Below, piece after piece: positions 43,268-51,934 of a stretch of DNA of 64,000 nucleotides (the first letter of the stretch is position 1; each line of letters starts with the position of its first letter). The stretch spans positions 62,001-126,000 of the forward strand of contig NZ_CANMUA010000001.1 of NCBI RefSeq assembly GCF_947500995.1, in the 5' to 3' direction. A program made the translations under genes and the position numbers. The notes below the pieces were generated by a model. The model ran no database searches and was not told the origin of the DNA. It saw only the letters and a list, made by a program, of their open reading frames with translations. This DNA comes from an uncultured Serinicoccus sp. (lineage in GTDB: Bacteria; Actinomycetota; Actinomycetes; Actinomycetales; Dermatophilaceae).

Positions 43268-46156
43268 TCAGCTGCAACCGCTGGTGCTCCCGCAGCCCTC
43301 ACAGACGTAGCACGAGCCAGCCGGACGCATCTTCGTCCCGCAGGTCATGCAGATCGGGGCGTCGGCGACCTTGCCCTGGAACTGCTCGAGCAGCTCGGCC
43401 GAGGAGTGGATCTCCGCGTCGACCTTGCGAGCGCCCGCGGCACCGGCACCGGGCTGGTCGGCCGCCTTCTCCACCTTGTCGGCCTTCTTGGCCGGCGTGG
43501 TGGCGGCGGTCTGGCTGTAGTTCTCCAGCTCGTCCTCGTAGTCGTCGTCGTCGTTCGACGGCTCGAGCGGGGCGTACGACCCGGTCTCCAGCTGGCGGGC
43601 CCGCTCCTCCGCGGTGTGGATGCCCATGAACGAGCGGGTCTCGAAGTCCAGGTAGTCCAGAGCCAGGCGGCGGAAGACGTAGTCCATGATCGACTGCGCC
43701 ATGCGCACGTCCGGGTCGTCCGTCATACCGGCCGGCTCGAAGCGCAGGTTGGTGAACTTCTCGACGAAGGTCTCCAGCGGCACGCCGTACTGCAGCCCGA
43801 TCGACACCGCGATGGAGAAGGCGTCCATGACACCGGCCAGGGTCGAACCCTGCTTGCCGAACTTGAGGAACAGCTCGCCCAGGTCACCGCTCTCGTAGGT
43901 GCCGGCGGTGAGGTAGCCCTCCGCGCCGCCCACGGCGAAGCTCGTGGTCTGGCTGGACCGGCGCTTGGGGAGCCGCTTGCGGACCGGGCGGTACTCGACG
44001 ACCTTCTCGACGGGAGCCTCGACCTCGTCGGCCTTCTTCTCCTTGTCGGCCTTGCCGTCGGACAGCGGCTGGCCGACCTTGCAGTTGTCGCGGTAGACGG
44101 CGAGCGCCTTGAGGCCGAGCTTCCAGCCCTGGAGGTAGACCTCGGCAATGTCCTCGACGGTCGCCGACTCCGGCAGGTTGACCGTCTTGGAGATGGCACC
44201 GGACAGGAACGGCTGCACCGCGGCCATCATCCGCACGTGGCCCATGGGGCGGATCGCCCGGGCGCCCATCGCGCAGTCGAAGACCTCGTAGTGCTCGGGC
44301 TTGAGGCCCGGGGCGTCGATGACGTGCCCCTTCTCGGCGATGAACTCGACGATCGCCTCGATGGTCTCGTCGGCATACCCGAGGCGGTTGAGTGCCCGCG
44401 GGATGGTCTGGTTGACGATCTGCATCGAGCCGCCACCGACGAGCTTCTTGAACTTCACCAGCGAGAAGTCGGGCTCGATGCCGGTGGTGTCGCAGTCCAT
44501 CATGAAGCCGATGGTGCCGGTCGGGGCGAGCACGGAGGCCTGCGCGTTGCGGTAGCCGTTCTTCTCCCCCGTCTTGACGACGGCGTCCCAGGCCTTGGTC
44601 GCGGCCTTGTGGACCGAGGAGTCCATGGTGTGAAGGGTGCGGATCTCGTCGTTCGCCGCCTGGTGCTTGCGCATGACGCGCTTGTGCGCGTCGGCGTTGC
44701 GGGCATACCCGTTGTAGGGACCGACGACACCGGCGAGCTCGGCGGAGCGCTTGTAGGCAGCGCCGGTGAGCAGCGAGGTCAGCGACGCGGCGAGCGCGCG
44801 GCCACCCTCGGAGTCGTAGCCGTGACCGGTCGCCATGAGCAGCGCGCCGAGGTTGGCGTAGCCGATGCCGAGCTGGCGGTAGTTCCGGGTGGTCTCGCCG
44901 ATCGGGTCGGTCGGGAAGTCCGCGAAGCAGATCGAGATGTCCATCGCGGTGATGACCAGCTCGGCGACCTTCTGGTAGGTCTCCACGTCGAAGGTGTCGT
45001 CCTCGCGCAGGAACTTCATGAGGTTGAGCGAGGCGAGGTTGCAGCTGGAGTTGTCCAGCGACATGTATTCGGAGCAGGGGTTGGACGCGGTGATGCGGCC
45101 GGTCTCCGGGTTGGTGTGCCAGTCGTTGATGGTGCCGTCGTACTGGATGCCCGGGTCCGCGCACTCCCAGGCGGCCTGCGCCATCTTGGTGAAGAGGTGC
45201 CGTGCATCAACTGTGTCGACGACGGTTCCGTCCTTGCGGGAGGTCAGGCCGAACTCGGCCTCCTCCTCGACCGCGCGCATGAACTCGTCGGAGACGCGGA
45301 CCGAGTTGTTGGCGTTCTGGTACTGCACCGAGACGATGTCGTTGCCGCCGAGGTCCATGTCGAAGCCGGCGTCACGCAGGGCGCGGATCTTGTCCTCCTC
45401 GCGCGCCTTGGTGTCGATGAACTCCTCGATGTCGGGGTGGTCGACGTCGAGGACGACCATCTTGGCCGCGCGACGGGTGGCGCCACCGGACTTGATGGTG
45501 CCCGCGGAGGCGTCGGCGCCGCGCATGAAGGAGACCGGGCCGGAGGCGGTGCCGCCGGAGGACAGCAGCTCCTTGGATGAGCGGATGCGGGAGAGGTTGA
45601 GGCCGGCGCCCGAGCCGCCCTTGAAGATGAAGCCCTCCTCCTTGTACCAGTTGAGGATCGAGTCCATCGAGTCGTCGACCGAGAGGATGAAGCAGGCGCT
45701 GACCTGCTGCGGGCTCTGGGTGCCGACGTTGAACCACACAGGAGAGTTGAACGAGAAGACCTGGTGCACGAGGGCATACGTCAGCTCGTGCTCGAAGATC
45801 TCGGCGTCCTCGTCGGTCGCGAAGTAACCGTGCTCCTTGCCCGCCTTGACGTAGGTCAGGACGACGCGGTCGATGAGCTGCTTGAGGCCGGTCTCGCGGG
45901 CGTCGGTGCCGACGGCGCCGCGGAAGTACTTCGTCGTGACGATGGTCGAGGCGTTGGCCGACCAGAAGTCGGGGTACTCCACACCACGCTGCTCGAAGAT
46001 CGTCTCGCCGGTCTTCCAGTTGGTCTGGACGACGTCCCGCTTCTCCCAGGTCACCTGGTCGTAGGGGTGGACACCAGGCGTGGTGAAGATGCGCTCGATA
46101 GTCAGGCCCTTGCCGCCCCGTCGTGCGCGCGTCTTCGCCCCGGTCGTCTCTGTCAT
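43268..46156 (-). CDS. nrdJ: Adenosylcobalamin-dependent (class II) ribonucleotide reductase
   Basis: A 962-residue class II ribonucleotide reductase that makes deoxyribonucleotides using vitamin B12 coenzyme, without oxygen or a separate radical subunit. The N-terminal region GVHPYDQVTWEKRDVV is typical of actinobacterial NrdJ. Active-site segments include SACFILSVDDSMDSI, NPCSEYMSLDNSSCNLAS and APTGTIGFMMDCDTTGIEP. The C-terminus has a zinc ribbon CMTCGTK..CYVCEGCG with trailing cysteines that re-reduce the active site. It follows nrdR by 78 bases and is probably co-transcribed with it under NrdR control. Confidence 0.96.
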   Translation of the reverse strand: MTETTGAKTRARRGGKGLTIERIFTTPGVHPYDQVTWEKRDVVQTNWKTGETIFEQRGVEYPDFWSANASTIVTTKYFRGAVGTDARETGLKQLIDRVVLTYVKAGKEHGYFATDEDAEIFEHELTYALVHQVFSFNSPVWFNVGTQSPQQVSACFILSVDDSMDSILNWYKEEGFIFKGGSGAGLNLSRIRSSKELLSSGGTASGPVSFMRGADASAGTIKSGGATRRAAKMVVLDVDHPDIEEFIDTKAREEDKIRALRDAGFDMDLGGNDIVSVQYQNANNSVRVSDEFMRAVEEEAEFGLTSRKDGTVVDTVDARHLFTKMAQAAWECADPGIQYDGTINDWHTNPETGRITASNPCSEYMSLDNSSCNLASLNLMKFLREDDTFDVETYQKVAELVITAMDISICFADFPTDPIGETTRNYRQLGIGYANLGALLMATGHGYDSEGGRALAASLTSLLTGAAYKRSAELAGVVGPYNGYARNADAHKRVMRKHQAANDEIRTLHTMDSSVHKAATKAWDAVVKTGEKNGYRNAQASVLAPTGTIGFMMDCDTTGIEPDFSLVKFKKLVGGGSMQIVNQTIPRALNRLGYADETIEAIVEFIAEKGHVIDAPGLKPEHYEVFDCAMGARAIRPMGHVRMMAAVQPFLSGAISKTVNLPESATVEDIAEVYLQGWKLGLKALAVYRDNCKVGQPLSDGKADKEKKADEVEAPVEKVVEYRPVRKRLPKRRSSQTTSFAVGGAEGYLTAGTYESGDLGELFLKFGKQGSTLAGVMDAFSIAVSIGLQYGVPLETFVEKFTNLRFEPAGMTDDPDVRMAQSIMDYVFRRLALDYLDFETRSFMGIHTAEERARQLETGSYAPLEPSNDDDDYEDELENYSQTAATTPAKKADKVEKAADQPGAGAAGARKVDAEIHSSAELLEQFQGKVADAPICMTCGTKMRPAGSCYVCEGCGSTSGCS

Positions 46157-46234
46157 GACTAGCTCTCCCTGTGTGTGGTGTGGTGCTCGGAGGTGCTGAT
46201 GTAAGTCAAGCGGTGGGTACTGACATACCCGGAT

Positions 46235-46714
46235 CTAGGGCGCCTGCCCCGGTGAGGCGGTCTCCACGTCGCGCTCGGAGCGCAGCAGCGTGATGGCCGA
46301 CTCGAAGTCGTCGAGGTTGTCGAACGCCTGGTAGACGGACGCGAAGCGCAGGTAGGCGACCTCGTCGAGCGCCTTCAGCGGCTCGAGGATCGCCAGTCCC
46401 ACCTCGTGCGCGTCCACCTCGGCCTGACCGAGCGAGCGGATCGACTCCTCCACCTGCTGCGCGAGGAGCTGCAGCTGGGCGTCGGAGACGGGGCGTCCCT
46501 GGCACGCCTTGCGGGCGCCGGAGATGACCTTGTCGCGGCTGAACGGCTCGGTCGCGCCAGAGCGCTTGATGACCGAGAGGGTGGCGGTCTCGACGGTGCC
46601 GAAGCGGCGCCCGCACTCGGGGCACTGGCGACGCCGGCGGATGACGGTCCCCTCCTCCTGGACGCGGCTGTCGACGACCTTGGAGTCGGTATGACGGCAG
46701 AACGGGCAGTGCAT
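46235..46714 (-). CDS. nrdR: Ribonucleotide reductase repressor NrdR
   Basis: A 159-residue NrdR. The N-terminal zinc ribbon has Cys 3 and 6 (HCPFC) and Cys 31 and 34 (CPECG), followed by an ATP-cone domain ([24 protein letters not shown]-like, from about residue 48) that senses ATP/dATP. It represses ribonucleotide reductase genes by binding paired NrdR boxes; such a pair lies upstream at 46862-46908. It precedes nrdJ on the same strand. A CCGAAGGAGGCGAG ribosome-binding site lies ahead of the ATG. Confidence 0.95.
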   Translation of the reverse strand: MHCPFCRHTDSKVVDSRVQEEGTVIRRRRQCPECGRRFGTVETATLSVIKRSGATEPFSRDKVISGARKACQGRPVSDAQLQLLAQQVEESIRSLGQAEVDAHEVGLAILEPLKALDEVAYLRFASVYQAFDNLDDFESAITLLRSERDVETASPGQAP

Positions 46715-46861
46715 CACTCGCCTCCTTCGGTCTCGCGGCAGCGCGGCGCGAACGCCCCTTGGACGGGGCGCTCTGTGGGTGGGTCTGGGGACTGTATGTG
46801 GATGACGTGTGCATACAGGCCACCCGGTTGTGCACAAGATGTGGACGAACCACAGGCTTGT

Positions 46862-46908
46862 AACTACTACATATGGGGAGCGTAGGTCAGTAGGCTACTA
46901 GATGCAAG
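46862..46908 (-). promoter_or_regulatory. Pair of NrdR-like boxes
   Basis: Two related elements, CTACTACATATGGGG starting at 46864 and CTACTAGATGCAAGG starting at 46895 (plus-strand reading), have the same CTACTA start exactly 31 bases apart. NrdR boxes are known to occur in pairs spaced by about three helical turns, and this pair lies upstream of nrdR-nrdJ. Match to the 16-base consensus is partial. Confidence 0.6.
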
Positions 46909-47015
46909 GGGCCCGCGTGTCGCGCTGTGGGTAGGTCGGCGCGAAGCCCGGAACGGCGCGGATCTTGCGCTCTGAGGGTCGTCGAGGTCTGGTCAGATCG
47001 GGTCGCAGTCTCTAC

Positions 47016-47024
47016 TGTGGACAA
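47016..47024 (-). promoter_or_regulatory. DnaA-box-like site
   Basis: TGTGGACAA is the complement of TTGTCCACA, the DnaA box form common in actinobacteria. It stands in the nrdR upstream region, where DnaA could couple dNTP supply to replication as reported for nrdAB in E. coli. A single site, so chance is possible. Confidence 0.35.
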
Positions 47025-47111
47025 CGGTTCTGGAGGTCCGAGCTGGGGCAGACTGGGGCCAGACCACGGTCGCTGGGGAGTCGCGACTGCAGGAGCACGA
47101 AGGGGTATGCC

Positions 47112-47681
47112 GTGAGACGCACCGCCATCATCATCGCCGCCGCTGCCAGCCTGGCGCTGCTCCCCGCCTGCACGGATCAGAGCGAGCCCTCCCCCATGCC
47201 CACGTCCGAGGACGCTCTCACGACGGCGACGGAGGAGCCCGAGGACGTGGCCGTCACCTCGGAGCCCGTCGAGACCGAGGACGAGACGCAAGAGCCGGAC
47301 GATGGCGGGCCTCCGGAGATGCCGGCCGAGGCGGAGGAGCAGACAGAGGAGGGTGCGGAGGCCTTTGTCACTCACTACCTGGACACCTACAACGCTAGTT
47401 TCGCCTCCGGCGATAGCGAGCCGCTGAAGGACTTCGGTACTGACAGTTGCGATTCATGCTCGCAGTTGATCGGAACCATTCCCGTTGGTGGACAGCCAGG
47501 GGAGGACTACCTAAGCTATTCTGCACCAAATGGCCTCCTCACTCCTGATGGCGCCAGAGTCAGTATTGACGTCGAGCAGCGAACAGAAGATGCAGAGGAG
47601 CGCGTCTCGGGAGAGATCCTCGTCACTCTAGTCTGGTCCTCGTCTTGGCGGATCGAAGAAATTCAGGTCCTCCAGTCATGA
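47112..47681 (+). CDS. DUF6318 family lipoprotein
   Basis: A 189-residue lipoprotein. The signal peptide ends in LLPAC with Cys 20 as lipid site. An acidic Glu/Thr/Pro linker (about 25-82) leads to a C-terminal domain with EAFVTHYLDTYNASFASGDS and FGTDSCDSCSQLI, matching the DUF6318 family of actinobacterial lipoproteins. Function is unknown. Codon use changes along the gene: the first 250 bases are GC-rich, the rest has many A/T-ending codons. Its stop overlaps the next start in ATGA. Confidence 0.8.
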   Translation: MRRTAIIIAAAASLALLPACTDQSEPSPMPTSEDALTTATEEPEDVAVTSEPVETEDETQEPDDGGPPEMPAEAEEQTEEGAEAFVTHYLDTYNASFASGDSEPLKDFGTDSCDSCSQLIGTIPVGGQPGEDYLSYSAPNGLLTPDGARVSIDVEQRTEDAEERVSGEILVTLVWSSSWRIEEIQVLQS

Positions 47682-48601
47682 CGCCCGCCTGGGCAGCGCT
47701 CCCCCTTCTAGTGGTTGCTACGGTCCTCACTGCACCCCCGGGTGTCGATCCAGTGTGCCCCGGACCTGGAGGCGGCTTCTTTGGAGGAATATGCGATGGT
47801 GGCGGAATCGCAACAGGGTGGCTCACTCCTCCCGAAGTCGCAGAACTAGCCAACCAGTTTCCTCCCGGTGTGACACCCGAGGAAACGACGTCCTGGTATG
47901 AGTATGTGGCAGTAATCAACTGTCCACAGAATGATCCAGAGAATCCTCGTCTAGAAATATGCCAGGCGGCACTAGATCAATGCGCCACATTCGAACCCGG
48001 TTCACCCGGTCCCCTATCACGAGTCATGCGGCGTGAAGTGACTTCGGACGACGGCCCTTCCGGCACTTGGCAGTTCGTAGGACTGACCTGTCACACACCT
48101 CAGGTCCCAGCCCGCTCGGGGGCGCCGGCGCAGGAGCTCACCGAGGCGATGATCATCGAGCAGTTCCACCGCACCCAGTTCGCGCTGCCGCAGACGGTGA
48201 TGGAGCCGCCGGGCAACCGCACGCTGGTCAACCTGCCGGTCTACTTCGAGCTGGCCTGGCCGGAGGGAGGGTTCGAGCCGCAGGAGGTCGACGTCACGAC
48301 GCTGATCGGCCACGAGGTGCGGATCCGACCGACCCTCGTCGGGGCCACCTACGTCACCGGGGACGGGACGACCATCGGCCCGACCACGAGCCTGGGTGGC
48401 CCCTACCCCGACGGCGACATCACCCACGAGTACGCCGCTGCCGCCGAGGTCGGGCCCTACATCTCCGTCGAGTACGGCGGTGAGGTGAGCGTGGACGGCG
48501 GTGAGTGGAGCACCATACCGAGCACCGTGACGATCGACGGCCCCGCGACTCCCCTGGAGGTGGTGACCTCGACGAACCGGCTCTACAGCAACGACCGCTG
48601 A
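47678..48601 (+). CDS. Secreted protein of unknown function, compositionally chimeric
   Basis: A 307-residue protein with a signal peptide (MTPAWAALPLLVVATVLTAPP). A Cys/Gly-rich segment CPGPGGGFFGGICDGGG follows, then a domain with cysteines at CPQND, EICQAALDQC and LTCHTP. No family is recognised. The first 430 bases are rich in A/T-ending codons, whereas from about 48110 the sequence is typical high-GC chromosome. The protein remains in one frame across the change. It is coupled to the DUF6318 lipoprotein by a 4-base overlap, suggesting a joint envelope role. Confidence 0.75.
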   Translation: MTPAWAALPLLVVATVLTAPPGVDPVCPGPGGGFFGGICDGGGIATGWLTPPEVAELANQFPPGVTPEETTSWYEYVAVINCPQNDPENPRLEICQAALDQCATFEPGSPGPLSRVMRREVTSDDGPSGTWQFVGLTCHTPQVPARSGAPAQELTEAMIIEQFHRTQFALPQTVMEPPGNRTLVNLPVYFELAWPEGGFEPQEVDVTTLIGHEVRIRPTLVGATYVTGDGTTIGPTTSLGGPYPDGDITHEYAAAAEVGPYISVEYGGEVSVDGGEWSTIPSTVTIDGPATPLEVVTSTNRLYSNDR

Positions 48602-48611
48602 GCGGGCGGCC

Positions 48612-49217
48612 TCAGAGCCAGCCGCGGTCCTCGGCGAACTTCGCCGCCTCCACCCGGGTGGTGGTGCCTGTCTTCCCGATCGCGGAGGAGAGGTAGTTGC
48701 GCACCGTCCCGGGCGAGAGGTACAGCCGGCCGGCGATGACCTGGACGGGCGCGCCGTCCAGGGCGGCGCGCAAGGCCTCGCGCTCACGCTCGGTGAGCGG
48801 GTTGGGCCCACCGAGCAGCGACTCCGTCGCCAGCGCCGGGTCGACGACGCGGACCCCGGCGTGCACCCGCCGCACCGCCTCGGCCAGCTCGGGCGCGGGG
48901 GTGTCCTTCACGACGAAGCCGCTGGCCCCCGCGTCCATCGCCCGCCGCAGGTAGCCGGGTCTGCCGAACGTCGTCACCACCAGGCAGCGGGTCGGCATAC
49001 CTCGCTCGCGCAGCTCCTCGAGGACACCGATGCCGTCGCGTCCTGGCATCTCGATGTCGAGCAGGCACACGTCGGGCGACGCGCTGCGCACCGCCTCCAC
49101 GACCTCGTCCCCGCGTCCCACCTGCGCGACCACCTGCATGTCGCGCTCCAGGTCCAGGAGCGCCGCCAGCGCCCCCCGCACCAGGGCCTGGTCGTCCGCC
49201 AGCAGCAACCGGATCAC
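48612..49217 (-). CDS. LuxR/NarL-type response regulator
   Basis: A 201-residue response regulator like DesR. The receiver domain (1-120) has acidic pocket ADD, phosphorylation aspartate in CLLDIEMPGRDG, and the conserved VTTF and KD of FVVKDTPA. The C-terminal helix-turn-helix is LTEREREALRAALDG..VIAGRLYLSPGTVRNYLSSAIGKTG. GTG 49217 has GGAGGT 6 bases upstream; GTG 49220 is also in frame but too near. It overlaps the histidine kinase gene by 4 to 7 bases. Confidence 0.92.
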   Translation of the reverse strand: MIRLLLADDQALVRGALAALLDLERDMQVVAQVGRGDEVVEAVRSASPDVCLLDIEMPGRDGIGVLEELRERGMPTRCLVVTTFGRPGYLRRAMDAGASGFVVKDTPAPELAEAVRRVHAGVRVVDPALATESLLGGPNPLTEREREALRAALDGAPVQVIAGRLYLSPGTVRNYLSSAIGKTGTTTRVEAAKFAEDRGWL

Positions 49218-50308
49218 CACCGCACCTCCAGAGCCGTCCCCGCGCCGTGCCGACCCGCACCGAGGCTCAGCTGCCCACCCGCCTGACGCACCCGTTCACC
49301 CGCACCGCACAGGCCGTTCCCCTCGACGACTCCCCCGCCCACACCGTCATCGACCACCCGCAGCGAGGACTCCCCGAGCTCCACGGTGCACCGGCTCGCG
49401 CCGCTGTGCCGCACCACGTTGGTCACCGCCTCCCGCAGGACCCAGGCCAGCGTGATGCGGTGCCGGGGGTCGACGTCGGTGACCGAGCCGCATACCTCTA
49501 TCTCGATCCCGGCCCCCGCCAGGGCGACCCGCGCCGCCTCGAGCTCGTCCGCCAGGCGCGCCACCCGCAGCCCGCCGACGGTCGCGCGGATCTCCGCGAG
49601 CGCCTGCCGCGACAGGTCCTGCACCTCGGCGAGCTCCTGCTTCGCCGCCTGCGGGTCGACGTCGATGAGCCGCTGGGCCAGCTCGGTCTTGACCGTCACC
49701 ACGGTGAGCGAGTGACCCAGCACGTCGTGGACGTCCCTCGCGACCCGTTCGCGCTCCTCGGTGAGGGCGAGCTGCCCCTCGACCTCACGCGCCGACTCCT
49801 GCCTCTCCTCGAGGTGGCGGGACAGCACGCTCGTCGCGAGCACGAGCAGGGCGATGCCCCAGAACATCACGGTGCGGGACAGTCCCCAGGCCACCGTGCT
49901 CGAGACGACACCCACCGCGAAGAGCGTCACCGAGGTCGTCCACATGGCGCGCCAGGGCAGGAAGAAGACCGGCACGGCCACGATGAACGGGAAGGCGGTG
50001 AGGGCGTTGGGGCCGATCAGCGCCGCCAGCACGAGGGCGGTGGCCACCATGGCGACCAGTCCGACCCGGCCACCACGGGCGGCGCGGGCGTACTCCCCGG
50101 CCGAGACGAGGTGCGTCGACAGACGCACGGTCATGACGTAGGCGACCATGAAGGCCGCGACGACCGCCGTCGCGGCCAGGCGCCAGACCATCGACCCGTC
50201 GGCGGTCCAGATGTAGGTGACGGGGAAGGCGAAGAACACGAGCCAGATCGCGCCGAACAGCCACCCCCAGCGGCCCCACGCGTCGGTGCCGGACTTCCTG
50301 GGGCTCAT
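49214..50308 (-). CDS. DesK-like sensor histidine kinase
   Basis: A 364-residue histidine kinase with about five N-terminal membrane helices (residues 12-180), a HisKA_3 dimerisation domain with the phospho-histidine in ERERVARDVHDVLGHSLTVV, and a HATPase domain (WVLREAVTNVVRHSGASRC, VVDDGVGGG, GLCGAGERVRQAGGQL). It signals to the regulator encoded after it; DesK-type kinases often sense membrane state or cell-wall antibiotics. ATG 50308 has GGAGG too close (1 base), so an in-frame start at 50374 or 50341 is possible and would run through the 9-base repeats. Confidence 0.88.
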   Translation of the reverse strand: MSPRKSGTDAWGRWGWLFGAIWLVFFAFPVTYIWTADGSMVWRLAATAVVAAFMVAYVMTVRLSTHLVSAGEYARAARGGRVGLVAMVATALVLAALIGPNALTAFPFIVAVPVFFLPWRAMWTTSVTLFAVGVVSSTVAWGLSRTVMFWGIALLVLATSVLSRHLEERQESAREVEGQLALTEERERVARDVHDVLGHSLTVVTVKTELAQRLIDVDPQAAKQELAEVQDLSRQALAEIRATVGGLRVARLADELEAARVALAGAGIEIEVCGSVTDVDPRHRITLAWVLREAVTNVVRHSGASRCTVELGESSLRVVDDGVGGGVVEGNGLCGAGERVRQAGGQLSLGAGRHGAGTALEVRW

Positions 50309-50350
50309 GCCTCCACTCTGCCACCGGGGTGGCCGCGTGGCCATGACGTC

Positions 50351-50377
50351 TGTCACCGGTGTCATCGGTGTCACCGC
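50351..50377. repeat. Three 9-base tandem repeats upstream of the two-component genes
   Basis: TGTCACCGG, TGTCATCGG and TGTCACCGC follow each other without gaps. They lie between the divergent kinase and DUF222-HNH genes. They contain the palindrome CACCGGTG and may be a binding array for the response regulator, unless the kinase starts at 50374 and they are coding. Confidence 0.5.
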
Positions 50378-50418
50378 AGGTCAGCGGGTCTGTCGGTGGG
50401 GAGTGCTGGAGTGAGGGT

Positions 50419-51831
50419 ATGGAGTACCTACCGGGGGGCGAGACGGGCGGCGCGGGTGCGTGGTCGCCCACCGCGAGCGCGCCGGCGGTCGCCGACGAGG
50501 ACTGGGGCGAGGCGCTGGACGAGCTCGACGCTCTGGGCCTCGCGGACTACCAGGCCCTCATGGACGAGGTCGCGACCGTGCTCGGGGAGATGCACGGGCA
50601 GGACGGGCGGGGGTTGCCGGCAGAGGAGCTGGGGCGAGGCCTGGAGGGCGCCGCTCTCTCGCTGGGCCGCGCGAGCCTCGGACCCGACGAGGTCGTGACC
50701 GTGCAGGACGAGGAGCTGACCGGGGCGCTCGAAGCGGTCGGCCGGCTGCAGACCCGGCTGGGTGCCCTCGGTTTCCGGCTGGCCCAGCAGGCGGCCGCCC
50801 GGGGTCTGCACCAGGAGTCGGGGATGACGCTGGTGGATTGGCTGCGGGTGCGCTGCCCCTGGCTGAGCAGCCGGGACGCCGCACAGGTGATGTCGGTGGT
50901 CACGGCGTCGGAGGCACCCGCCGTAGCGCAGATCGGGGAGGCCGTCGCCAGCGGCGACGTGCCGCTGCACCGCGCGGCGACCGTGGCGCGGACGATGACG
51001 CGGCTCCAGGAGTCGCTCGACCCCGAGCAGCAGGAGTCCTACACCCGGATCGCGACCGCCGCCGCGGGCCGTCCCGAGGTGTCGGACAAGGACCTGTCCA
51101 CCGTCTGCCACCGACTGCTGGAGGACCTGCTGCACGAAAAGGCCCCGGGTGAGCGGGAACGAGCCGCGATCGCCCTGCGCGGCGTCTCGTCCCGCAAGGT
51201 CGCGCCGGGGCTCACCCGCTTCACCATCGACGCCCCCGACGGCGCGGCCGCGACCCTCAGCGGCGTGCTCACCTCCCAGCTGGCGGCACCCGCTCCAGAC
51301 GAGGCGACCCAGGAGCCGGACCCGCGGACGGCGACGCAGCGTCGCTTCGACGCCCTGCTGGCCGTGGTCAACCGGGGCATCAGCCGCCCGGGCGCGCCTC
51401 CCTCGACCGCCCGGGCCACCGTCATCCTCACCATCCCCTTCGACCCCGAGCGAGGCCTGCCGTCCGGACCCGCCACGACCGCAGACGGCGGCTACGTGCC
51501 ACCGCGGCAGGCCTCCGAGGTGGCGTGCTCGGCCGAGCTCACCCCCGTGTGGATGGCTGCCGACGGTGAGCCCCTCGCGCTCGGGCACAAGGCCCGCTAC
51601 GCCACCCCGTCGCAGTGGCTCGCGCTCGTGGCTCGGGACAAGGGCTGTAGCTATCCCGGTTGCAGCGCCCTCCCACAGTGGTGCGACAGCCACCACGTCG
51701 ACTGGTGGAGCCGCGGTGGCGAGACCGATGTCAGCCGGATGGCGCTGCTCTGCGGGCGGCACCACACCGTCGTGCACCAGCACGACCTGAGCGCCTCGGT
51801 CGACGGCGGCACCGTGACCTGGCACGTCTGA
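50419..51831 (+). CDS. DUF222 / HNH endonuclease domain protein (13E12 family)
   Basis: A 470-residue protein of the actinobacterial 13E12 repeat family: a helical DUF222 region (about 50-330) with GMTLVDWLRVRCPWLSSRDA, and a C-terminal HNH nuclease domain with CSYPGCS, WCDSHHVDWWSRGGET and LLCGRHHTVVHQ. These proteins are often present in many copies per genome and are likely nucleases, with no agreed role. GGAGTGAGGG precedes the ATG at 50419. No transposon ends were seen. Confidence 0.9.
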   Translation: MEYLPGGETGGAGAWSPTASAPAVADEDWGEALDELDALGLADYQALMDEVATVLGEMHGQDGRGLPAEELGRGLEGAALSLGRASLGPDEVVTVQDEELTGALEAVGRLQTRLGALGFRLAQQAAARGLHQESGMTLVDWLRVRCPWLSSRDAAQVMSVVTASEAPAVAQIGEAVASGDVPLHRAATVARTMTRLQESLDPEQQESYTRIATAAAGRPEVSDKDLSTVCHRLLEDLLHEKAPGERERAAIALRGVSSRKVAPGLTRFTIDAPDGAAATLSGVLTSQLAAPAPDEATQEPDPRTATQRRFDALLAVVNRGISRPGAPPSTARATVILTIPFDPERGLPSGPATTADGGYVPPRQASEVACSAELTPVWMAADGEPLALGHKARYATPSQWLALVARDKGCSYPGCSALPQWCDSHHVDWWSRGGETDVSRMALLCGRHHTVVHQHDLSASVDGGTVTWHV

Positions 51832-51934
51832 GGCCCCCGCCCCGGAGCCGGCCTGCGTGGCTGGCTCCGACGCGAGCCCGTGTGCAGCCGCCGCTGTCCA
51901 GGCATACTCGCTCGGCGGACGCTGTTGAGCAGGT

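Larger units (their letters stand above)
46715..47111. other. 397-base regulatory gap between nrdR and the lipoprotein gene
   Basis: No convincing gene lies here. It holds the nrdR leader, a perfect palindrome TTGTGCACAA (46828-46837), the pair of NrdR-like boxes (46862-46908) and a DnaA-box-like TGTGGACAA (47016-47024), then the upstream region of the divergent lipoprotein gene at 47112. Confidence 0.7.

Noticed and set aside
46157-46900. Cobalamin riboswitch ahead of nrdR-nrdJ
   Set aside because: I could not find the B12-box core or a suitable long structured leader.
50419-51831. DUF222-HNH protein as a homing endonuclease or mobile element
   Set aside because: It is a free-standing gene of a family common in actinobacterial chromosomes, with no intron, intein or target duplication visible.
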